Assembly (NCBI GenBank): GCA_937899145.1
Contig: CALBPW010000543.1
Coordinates: 1 to 9,707, forward strand
Source of the DNA: an uncultured Bacteroidota bacterium
GTDB lineage: Bacteria; Bacteroidota; Bacteroidia; Bacteroidales; SZUA-534
Direction of reading: 5' to 3'
DNA length: 9,707 nt
A model generated the notes under the pieces. It did no database searches. It saw nothing but the letters and a program-made list of their open reading frames with translations, and was not told where the DNA came from. Below are positions 1-6,988 of the stretch, piece by piece. The number at the start of each line of letters is the position of its first letter. Within the stretch, counting starts at the first letter, position 1. Position numbers and translations under genes: made by a program.

Positions 1-177
1 TTTGATATATTAGTTGAAGATGAAAACTATACTAAAGAAAAATTTGTGTTTCTTTCTGATAGTTTTTATAACTATATATCTGAACACAAAAGTATAATTA
101 TAACTGGCTTTGTAAATTTCAGGCTACACAAATATTACGCTTTGCTAGAAAAAGTTGTAGATGAAGCTGTAAATTGA
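1..177 (+). CDS. YtxC-like protein, internal/C-terminal fragment (5' end outside the window, 3' end truncated)
   Basis: The frame is open from base 1 and ends at TGA 175-177, giving 58 residues. The stretch ITGFVNFRLHKYYALLEKVV followed by DEAV resembles the GFvxFRLxxYxxxLxxxVDxAV core of the YtxC family, a putative sporulation protein of Bacillus and Clostridium with no established biochemical role. Complete YtxC proteins continue beyond this point with a DF(L)xEKEY-type helix and a further C-terminal segment. Here the frame stops just after the core, although the next in-frame codons would read FLL, as if one codon of the helix had become a stop. Hand-counted GC is 45 of 177 (about 25%), well below the ~40-45% that follows, and spore-former genes are not expected in Bacteroidota. 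The assignment comes from remembered family patterns and covers only a short segment, so another helical protein is possible. Confidence 0.5.
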   Translation, partial: FDILVEDENYTKEKFVFLSDSFYNYISEHKSIIITGFVNFRLHKYYALLEKVVDEAVN

Positions 178-201
178 TTTTTACTCACTGTCAAAACCCC
201 A

Positions 202-561
202 TTAACAACACTTTCGCCATCCGTAGATGAAATACTCGTTGTTGTAGTGAACAAGTATTCCGAGCGAGCCGTCAACTTTGTCGGTAACTTGATATGGTGG
301 TGTCATAATGTCCATTATCTGCTCTTGCGGCATTTCGTCGTGATTAAAAAACTTGCGCATCGGCCAAGCAATAATATTGTAGTCGGCATCAAGAACAAGC
401 CCGCGTGCCATCAGTGTCATCTCGTTCCAAACACAATTATTTTGGCATCGTTGTGAGTATTTATACACCCACAAATCGTAAATCGGATGTTTACGTTTGT
501 AAATCAACTTTTCGTCAAGCATTTGATTGAGCAGTGTGATTAAATCTTCCCGCAGCTTCAT
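202..561 (-). pseudogene. T4 Rnl1-like RNA ligase, N-terminal fragment broken after motif I
   Basis: The ATG is at 561 and the stop TAA lies at 202-204, giving 119 codons. The protein resembles the nucleotidyltransferase domain of T4 RNA ligase 1-type enzymes, which join RNA ends through a lysyl-AMP intermediate. ARGLVLD (residues 52-58), the MRKFFNHDE segment (68-76) and KVDGSLG (95-101) correspond to the conserved RG, KFFN and KxDGS elements; K95 is the predicted adenylated lysine. Family members continue with an FxxxTRGSF-like strand and several hundred more residues carrying the remaining nucleotidyltransferase motifs. Here the sequence leaves the family pattern at about residue 112 (YFIYGWRKCC) and stops. 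All later catalytic motifs are missing, so this fragment cannot be an active ligase. It may be a pseudogene remnant, or an intact gene cut by a sequence misjoin near bases 180-230. No strong promoter is visible upstream of the ATG. A shadow frame lies on the opposite strand. Confidence 0.75.
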
Positions 562-693
562 ATTTTACAATATTTGCGCGAAAATAAAAATTTTATCAGC
601 GCCAATCTTTTTTAAACCGATTTAACGGGAACAATATGATGTTTGAGACTTTGAAACTTGATTGCTATCATAAAAAAACATAGCGAGTAGCTC
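562..693. other. Intergenic stretch without recognisable genes
   Basis: This is the first part of the 315-bp gap between the ligase start and the nitroreductase. I see no convincing ORF, RNA gene or repeat. On the minus strand a TATTTTCG-like element lies about 20 bp upstream of the ligase ATG and could be a weak -7 box, but no TTG sits at the expected distance. The remaining part of the gap holds the promoter and terminator listed separately. Confidence 0.5.
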
Positions 694-724
694 TTGCAAG
701 ATTAAATTTGATGGTGCATCTTTG
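694..724 (+). promoter_or_regulatory. Bacteroidota-type promoter of a candidate small RNA or leader
   Basis: TTG at 694-696 is followed, after 20 bp, by CATCTTTG at 717-724, one mismatch from the Bacteroidota -7 consensus TAnnTTTG. The expected transcript start is about 729, which coincides with the left arm of a small hairpin (GATCC 729-733, GGATC 738-742). Confidence 0.55.
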
Positions 725-728
725 CAGT

Positions 729-811
729 GATCCGATTGGATCGTAGTTTTTTTTCATAAGGTTTGGGTTAATTGATGAAAGGGAGTCTTCGGACTCTCTT
801 TCTATTTTTTT
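729..811 (+). ncRNA. Candidate small RNA (or attenuated leader), about 80 nt
   Basis: This interval is bounded by a good promoter (694-724) and a strong intrinsic terminator (777-811). From the 5' end it contains a 5-bp hairpin GATCC-GATT-GGATC (729-742), an eight-T run (747-754), an unstructured linker and the terminator hairpin. It matches no RNA family I can name. A complete promoter-terminator unit with no convincing ORF is what a free-standing sRNA gene looks like. It could instead be a 5' leader of the nitroreductase gene with regulated read-through, because that ATG lies 65 bp beyond the terminator. The boundaries are inferred, not measured. Confidence 0.4.
777..811 (+). terminator. 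Strong intrinsic terminator with TTCG tetraloop
   Basis: Left arm 777-787 (GAAAGGGAGTC) pairs with right arm 792-802 (GACTCTCTTTC) over 11 consecutive base pairs, including one G-U. The loop is TTCG (788-791), an exceptionally stable tetraloop, and the stem is followed by TATTTTTTT (803-811). Because the stem is near-palindromic it could also fold on the minus strand, but the T-run supports termination of plus-strand transcription. Confidence 0.85.
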
Positions 812-876
812 ACTTTCTTGAAACATAAAAATCGAATAACACTTTAACTTAGCAGCATAAACAAAATAAATGCAAT

Positions 877-1473
877 ATGAAAAACCTGATTTATGCAGCC
901 ATAACAATGGCGCTTACTTTTTCGGCTTGTTGCAATCAAAAACAAAGCAATATGAATCCAACATTTTTAGAATTGGCGGAGCGACGTTTTTCCGTGCGTA
1001 AATACGCCCAAACACCTGTAGAGCAGGAAAAAATTGACAAAATTCTGCGTGCGGCACAAGTAGCTCCTACCGCAAAAAACAACCAACCACAACGCATATA
1101 TGTACTTAAAAGCGAAGAGTCAATAGCTAAAATCAATCAACTGAGCAAAAGCGCTTACCGTGCGCCTGTGGTTTTTATGGTTTGTTACGATGTTACCGGG
1201 GTATGGACTAACCCACTTGACAACAACGCTCACAGCGGCGAAACAGACGCCGCAATAGTAGGCGTCCACATGATGTTTGAAGCCGCCGAACAAGGATTAG
1301 CCACTTGCTGGGTAAAGAATTTCAACCCAAAAGAAGTTGCCGAAGCGTTTGATATTCCAAGCACACAGCAAGTATCGTTCTTAATTGATTGCGGATATGC
1401 CGACAAAAATGCAAAGCCTGCACCCATGCACTCTAACAAAAAGGAAATCAGCGATTTTGTGAAAGAATTGTAG
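877..1473 (+). CDS. Nitroreductase-family FMN-dependent oxidoreductase with lipoprotein-like leader
   Basis: A 198-residue protein of the nitroreductase fold, FMN-binding homodimeric enzymes that reduce nitro groups, quinones or other electrophiles with NAD(P)H. Family signatures are RRFSVRKY (36-43, FMN-phosphate arginines and serine), APTAKNNQPQ (64-73), the GVHMMFEAAEQGLATCWV helix and strand (129-146) and DCGYAD (171-176). The N-terminus, MKNLIYAAITMALTFSACCN, has a lysine, a hydrophobic core and an SAC-C site at residues 17-19, resembling a bacterial lipoprotein signal, so the mature enzyme may be anchored at C18 outside the cytoplasm. If translation instead began at Met26 (base 952), directly before the conserved domain, the enzyme would be an ordinary ~173-residue cytoplasmic one. 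The start at 877 is preceded by an A-rich leader, as is usual in Bacteroidota. The in vivo substrate is unknown. Confidence 0.9.
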   Translation: MKNLIYAAITMALTFSACCNQKQSNMNPTFLELAERRFSVRKYAQTPVEQEKIDKILRAAQVAPTAKNNQPQRIYVLKSEESIAKINQLSKSAYRAPVVFMVCYDVTGVWTNPLDNNAHSGETDAAIVGVHMMFEAAEQGLATCWVKNFNPKEVAEAFDIPSTQQVSFLIDCGYADKNAKPAPMHSNKKEISDFVKEL

Positions 1474-1486
1474 AATCACAATTTTT
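1463..1486 (+). terminator. Possible weak terminator overlapping the nitroreductase stop codon
   Basis: AAGAATTGT (1463-1471) pairs with ACAATTTTT (1478-1486) through nine pairs including one G-U, with a 6-nt loop. The right arm ends in five T residues. The stem is A/T-rich and includes the end of the coding sequence, so termination would be inefficient. Confidence 0.3.
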
Positions 1487-1505
1487 CTGAATACACTGAA
1501 ATTTA

Positions 1506-1566
1506 ATACACACTGATACCCGACTAAACAAGCAAAAAACATATATTTAGTTGGGTATCTGTGTAT
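1506..1566. repeat. Long interrupted inverted repeat upstream of the ZIP gene
   Basis: The inner arms 1515-1528 and 1546-1559 pair over 14 bp with one G-T wobble. After a two-base bulge (1513-1514) the outer arms 1506-1512 and 1560-1566 pair over seven more. The loop is 17 nt and A-rich. No T-run follows on either strand, so it is not a canonical terminator. The right arm contains the TTG element of the ZIP promoter. A transcription-factor operator or a read-through RNA structure are the two obvious possibilities. Confidence 0.75.
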
Positions 1567-1582
1567 AATAAAAGTATCTTTG
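1551..1582 (+). promoter_or_regulatory. Bacteroidota-type promoter for the ZIP permease gene
   Basis: TTG at 1551-1553, a 21-bp spacer and TATCTTTG at 1575-1582 form a full match to the -7 consensus TAnnTTTG. Transcription should start near 1587, leaving a leader of only about a dozen bases before ATG 1599. The TTG lies inside the right arm of the inverted repeat 1506-1566. Confidence 0.75.
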
Positions 1583-1598
1583 CGCAAATTTTAAAAAT

Positions 1599-2372
1599 AT
1601 GGATTTATTCATCGGACTTTTGATTCCTTTTTTAGGCACTACTTTAGGCGCAGCAATGGTATTTTTTATGCGCAACGAGTTAAACGACAAATTGCGCAAA
1701 CTTTTACTTGGTTTTGCTGCGGGTGTAATGGTGGCGGCGTCGGTTTGGTCGTTACTAATACCATCTATTGAGATGGGCGAACAAATGTCGATTGCTGCTT
1801 GGATGCCAGCTGTTATAGGTTTTTTAGGAGGTATGTTTTTCCTCTTAATCCTCGACACAATAATTCCGCATTTACACATCAACTCCAACGAGCCCGAAGG
1901 TTTAAAATCGAATTTGAAGAAGACAACAATGCTTGTGTTCGCTATCACATTGCACAATATTCCTGAAGGCATGGCTGTCGGCGTTGTGCTTGCAGGCGCA
2001 ATGGCTGATAATGCAATTGTGTCGCTATCGGGAGCATTAGCTTTGGCAATTGGCATCGCCATTCAGAATTTTCCTGAGGGTGCTATTGTGTCAATGCCAT
2101 TAAAAACCGAAGGGCGCAGCAAAGCAAACGCTTTTTGGCTTGGCACGCTGTCGGGTGTTGTTGAGCCGATAGCTGGCATTATCACCATATTGCTAACCGA
2201 TTTAGTAACTCCTATCCTGCCCTATCTGCTATCGTTTGCCGCTGGCGCAATGATTTATGTCGTTATCGAAGAGCTGATTCCCGAATCGCAAGACGGGCAC
2301 CACTCCAACATTGCAACTATCGGCTTTGCAATTGGCTTTGCAATGATGATGGTGCTTGACGCCGCATTGTAA
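1599..2372 (+). CDS. ZIP-family divalent metal transporter (ZupT/GufA-like)
   Basis: A 257-residue inner-membrane permease of the ZIP family, which brings Zn2+ and sometimes Fe2+ or Mn2+ into the cytoplasm. About eight hydrophobic segments are visible. The binuclear metal site of ZIP proteins is recognisable: HNIPEG at 119-124 in the fourth segment, QNFPEG at 156-161 in the fifth, and the conserved EEL at 224-226 in a later segment. GVVEP (186-190) is also typical. The loop between the third and fourth segments has H91 and H93 but no long histidine-rich stretch. The length matches ZupT/GufA-type members. The gene has its own promoter with a very short leader and an inverted repeat across that promoter, which would suit metal-responsive control, although no regulator is encoded nearby. 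The EamA gene 64 bp downstream is probably co-transcribed. The metal specificity is not determined by these motifs. Confidence 0.93.
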   Translation: MDLFIGLLIPFLGTTLGAAMVFFMRNELNDKLRKLLLGFAAGVMVAASVWSLLIPSIEMGEQMSIAAWMPAVIGFLGGMFFLLILDTIIPHLHINSNEPEGLKSNLKKTTMLVFAITLHNIPEGMAVGVVLAGAMADNAIVSLSGALALAIGIAIQNFPEGAIVSMPLKTEGRSKANAFWLGTLSGVVEPIAGIITILLTDLVTPILPYLLSFAAGAMIYVVIEELIPESQDGHHSNIATIGFAIGFAMMMVLDAAL

Positions 2373-2411
2373 GCGATGTTAAATGATGAATAAAAAAAGT
2401 TAAATATACTA

Positions 2412-2430
2412 ACTGACACCCGACACCTGA
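2412..2430 (+). repeat. Short GACACC-type repeat between the ZIP and EamA genes
   Basis: Bases 2415-2427 contain two heptad-like copies, GACACCC and GACACCT, followed by GA. The 13-mer 2412-2424 (ACTGACACCCGAC) matches 12 of 13 bases of 1512-1524, which lies in the left arm of the inverted repeat upstream of the ZIP gene. It may be remnant simple-sequence DNA rather than a functional site. Confidence 0.4.
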
Positions 2431-2436
2431 ACAACA

Positions 2437-3306
2437 ATGCGTTACCACATATTGGCTTTTTTGATAATTTTAGTTTGGGGAACAACTTTTGTATCGACTA
2501 AAGTCCTTATAAACAGCGGATTATCACCAATAGACATTTTTGTTTGCCGATTTTCATTAGCGTATATCTTGATTTGGACAATATCGCCTAAAAAGCTGTT
2601 TGCCAATAACATAAAAGACGAATTACTTTTTGCCGCTCTTGGCGTTACCGGCGGTTCACTCTATTTTTTGGCCGAAAATTTCGCAATATCGTACACCAAC
2701 ACCTCAAATGTTTCGCTAATTGTGTGTACCACACCTATTTTCACATCAATTTTACTTACCGTCTTTGCAAAAGACGAACGGATGAATCGACGCCAAATAA
2801 TAGGTTCATTATTGGCATTTTTGGGTATGGCACTTGTTGTCCTGAACGGACATTTTGTACTCATACTTTCGCCCATTGGCGACGGATTAGCATTTTTAGC
2901 AGCATGGTGTTGGGCGTTTTATTCGCTGATAATGAAAAAGTTAATCAGCAAATATTCAAGTAAATTTATCAATCGAAAAATATTTTCCTATGGATTAATA
3001 ACAGTACTTCCGGTTGTTGCGTTGCACAATACAAGCCTAAATATCGACACCTTAACACAGCCGGGAGTTTTCCTGAACCTAATTTATTTAGGTGTTGTAG
3101 CGTCGCTGCTTTGCTACATTTTGTGGAATGTTGTACTACGCAACATCGGCGTTGTCAGCGCATCAAACTACATATACCTCAACCCTGTGGTAACCGTAAT
3201 AACCGCAGCCCTACTCATCGGCGAGCAAATAACTGCGTTTGCAGTTGCTGGCATGGCAATGATTTTGGGTGGTCTGATTATGGCTGAAAGACGAATGCCG
3301 AATTAA
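2437..3306 (+). CDS. EamA/DMT-superfamily permease
   Basis: A 289-residue integral membrane protein with ten predicted helices made of two homologous EamA halves, the architecture of drug/metabolite exporters such as RhaT/YdcZ-like and amino-acid or metabolite effluxers. The first half starts with the characteristic LVWGTTFVSTK (12-22) and contains NFAISYTNTSNVSLIVCTTPIF (81-102, a typical EamA 'xALxxTxAxxAxLixxxxPlf' pattern). The second half has the matching YLGVVASLLCYILWNVVLRNI (217-237), followed by YLNPVVTVITAALLIGEQIT (247-266). Transport substrates of this superfamily cannot be deduced from sequence alone. No promoter is evident in the 64-bp gap after the ZIP gene, so the two are probably co-transcribed. 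A physiological link to metal import is not implied. The gene converges on the ABC-F gene with only 53 bp between stops, and I see no terminator hairpin there. Confidence 0.9.
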   Translation: MRYHILAFLIILVWGTTFVSTKVLINSGLSPIDIFVCRFSLAYILIWTISPKKLFANNIKDELLFAALGVTGGSLYFLAENFAISYTNTSNVSLIVCTTPIFTSILLTVFAKDERMNRRQIIGSLLAFLGMALVVLNGHFVLILSPIGDGLAFLAAWCWAFYSLIMKKLISKYSSKFINRKIFSYGLITVLPVVALHNTSLNIDTLTQPGVFLNLIYLGVVASLLCYILWNVVLRNIGVVSASNYIYLNPVVTVITAALLIGEQITAFAVAGMAMILGGLIMAERRMPN

Positions 3307-3359
3307 GACCAGCAAGCAATCTCAATCCATAAACCTCAAAACATTCACCTCTTAATTTT

Positions 3360-5039
<1,680 letters not shown>

Positions 5040-5137
5040 TCACAACATTGCAAATACAACTTATCTTGAGCTAAATGTTGAATTTTTTTGATGTTTTTTG
5101 TCTGTGTACTGAATTTTATAGTATATCTGTCAGAAAA

Positions 5138-5662
5138 TCAACACTTTTTCAGTTTGTCATCTACCCATTTCCCGTATTTCCGCGCTATCCAGTGCGCCAA
5201 TAGCAGATTGGCGCCAATGGTTATTATGGCAATAAGGCTGTAGGCTAAAATCTCGATGAGCGAATATTCTGTTGATTGTATGCAAGTTATTGTTATCCAG
5301 ATGCATAGTGGCAAAATTGCGAAGCTTGTGGCAAGTGCCGGAATATATTTGCGTATGATGATTGTTTGAGCAATGTGAACAACCAAATGTGCTGTAAAAC
5401 CGATGAAAGCGCCAATCCAAAGTAGTTGGGCGGTGCGGTTATTGGTGAGCGCTAAAATGCTGATTATAAGTATCAAAATTAATTCTTCGGCAACGGCTAT
5501 AGCAAAACCTTCGGTGTTCGGAATTTTGAATATGAAGGCAAATCGTGGAAAACGCCGGCTCAAGTAGGCTCCGTTGCGTGCAACCCACAGCCGCATTCCG
5601 ATAATTTCTTCGAAATCGTGAAAAATAAATAATAACGGGAAAAGCCAAATGTAAGAAGCCAT
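5138..5662 (-). CDS. HXXEE domain integral membrane protein
   Basis: A 174-residue hydrophobic protein of the HXXEE family, for which no function is established. The naming motif HDFEE is at 15-19. Further family-like polar residues inside hydrophobic surroundings are AEE at 58-60 and H92xxxH96 (HLVVH). Five or so membrane segments can be seen: about 4-14, 53-72, 80-102, 108-127 and 136-158. A basic cytoplasmic-type tail follows (RKYGKWVDDKLKKC). Conserved His and Glu residues in the same helices suggest an intramembrane metal or catalytic centre, but that is inference. The ATG is 12 bp after the stop of the UMF1 gene, so this is the last gene of the operon. The stop is TGA at 5138-5140. The following 164 bp to the ABC-F start contain no clear terminator. 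Confidence 0.85.
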   Translation of the reverse strand: MASYIWLFPLLFIFHDFEEIIGMRLWVARNGAYLSRRFPRFAFIFKIPNTEGFAIAVAEELILILIISILALTNNRTAQLLWIGAFIGFTAHLVVHIAQTIIIRKYIPALATSFAILPLCIWITITCIQSTEYSLIEILAYSLIAIITIGANLLLAHWIARKYGKWVDDKLKKC

Positions 5663-5674
5663 TTTTCTGATTTT

Positions 5675-6982
5675 TTATTCAAAACTGCTTGCCATCAGTT
5701 TTCGTTTTCCGGCGGCAAAAGCCATTGTAATAAAGGCAATTATGAAGAAAACTGATAACATTGCAACGCTGTTACGCATACTGCCCGAGATGTGTTCAAT
5801 GACACCGAAACCGAACATTCCGATTACGATTCCAATTTTTTCGGTTATGTCGTAAAAAGAGAAGTATGAGGCTGTGTCGGTGGTGTTGGCTGGTATCAGC
5901 ATTGCGTAGGTTGAGCGCGCCTGCGATTGTATTCCGCCCATCACAAAACCAAGAAATACGGCTAAAATGTAGAATTGAATAGTGTTTTTGATGAAATACC
6001 CGGCAACGCATATCATTATCCAAACCGATAACATTATTAGCAACGATGTGAAATTTCCGTACCGGTTTGATACTCTTGCAAATACCACAGAGCCGAACAT
6101 CGCTAAAAATTGTATTAGTAAGATTACGATTATCAGCTCGATTGTGCCAACATGAAGTTCGGCACTACCAAAAAGCGTGGCAACCAATAATATAGTCTGC
6201 ACGCCCATGCTCAAGAACAAAAACGATACCAAGAAAAGATTCATAACTTTTTGTTGGAAAAGGTTTTTGGCAACCATCGCCATCTCTTTAAAACCTTGTG
6301 AAAGTATTTGGGCATTAATTTTTGTTTTTGCTTTAAATTCAGTAAGATAGCGGAAAGCGAACATTGCTATGCCTATCCACCAAACGCCTACTAACAAAAA
6401 CGAGAATCGGTAGGCGGCTTCTTCGCTGCTGAATCCCCAAAAACGCCATGTGTAGATAGTAAATATGTTGAAAATGAATAGAATCATGCTTCCCAAGTAG
6501 CCCCAAGCAAATCCTTTGGCGCTTACAATATTGTGTAATCGGGGGGTGGCGATTATTGGCAAAAATGAGTTGTAGTAAACCGTTGCGCCAGCCCAGCCAA
6601 TTACGGCTAAAATGGTCATTAGCAAGCCGAAAGCGATGTTTGTACCCGTAAAAAAGTATAATCCTGAACATGCTGCCGAGCCAATCAAGGTAAATAGTAC
6701 CATAAAGCGTTTGCGATAGCTGCCAATATCGGCAATGCCTGATAATAAGGGAGTTATAAGTATTATTATGGCATACCCGATGGCTATTGAGTAATCGTAC
6801 AAAACGGTATTTTTAATCGAATGTCCAAAAATGCTGACCATTCCACCTGCAAAAGCGTCAAGCGTAACATGCTCATAATAAATAGGAAACAGTGCTGCGG
6901 CGACAATTAAGCTATACACTGAATTGGCAATATCGTATGAGCACCATGCGTTTATAACCTTTCGATTGTTTTTTTCAATCAT
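5675..6982 (-). CDS. UMF1-family MFS transporter (Atg22-like)
   Basis: A 435-residue, roughly 12-helix permease of the Major Facilitator Superfamily. It belongs to the UMF1 group, which includes yeast vacuolar Atg22, an amino-acid effluxer; bacterial members have no defined substrate. Signatures are NAWCSYDIANSVYSL (11-25; family pattern W-x-x-YDxANSxYxL), the motif-A-like LLSGIADIGSYRKR (79-92), VYYNSFLPIIA (135-145), GGIQSQARSTYAMLIP (349-364) and YFSFYDITEKIG (373-384). A hydrophilic loop around 213-240 separates the two six-helix halves. The start lies 6 bp after the stop of the LTA-synthase-family gene and the HXXEE gene follows after 12 bp, so the three are almost certainly translated from one mRNA. 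The gene looks intact. Carriage of an envelope precursor or amino compound for the neighbouring transferase is possible but unproved. Confidence 0.9.
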   Translation of the reverse strand: MIEKNNRKVINAWCSYDIANSVYSLIVAAALFPIYYEHVTLDAFAGGMVSIFGHSIKNTVLYDYSIAIGYAIIILITPLLSGIADIGSYRKRFMVLFTLIGSAACSGLYFFTGTNIAFGLLMTILAVIGWAGATVYYNSFLPIIATPRLHNIVSAKGFAWGYLGSMILFIFNIFTIYTWRFWGFSSEEAAYRFSFLLVGVWWIGIAMFAFRYLTEFKAKTKINAQILSQGFKEMAMVAKNLFQQKVMNLFLVSFLFLSMGVQTILLVATLFGSAELHVGTIELIIVILLIQFLAMFGSVVFARVSNRYGNFTSLLIMLSVWIMICVAGYFIKNTIQFYILAVFLGFVMGGIQSQARSTYAMLIPANTTDTASYFSFYDITEKIGIVIGMFGFGVIEHISGSMRNSVAMLSVFFIIAFITMAFAAGKRKLMASSFE

Positions 6983-6988
6983 AGATTT

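Noticed and set aside
178..230. Open minus-strand frame reading STDGESVVNGVLTVSKNQF after a one-base shift from the ligase
   Set aside because: It does not restore the ligase family pattern and runs across the suspected junction into the YtxC-like DNA. It may be chance or a third chimeric piece.
775..828. A 17-codon hydrophobic ORF (MKGSLRTLF...) starting just before the terminator hairpin
   Set aside because: It is encoded by the terminator stem and T-run themselves, has no supporting ribosome-binding context, and its codons are fixed by the hairpin, so it is most likely coincidental.
1547..2062. 171-codon minus-strand ORF
   Set aside because: Shadow of the ZIP gene on the opposite strand, low-complexity Ala/Ile/Pro composition and no family resemblance.
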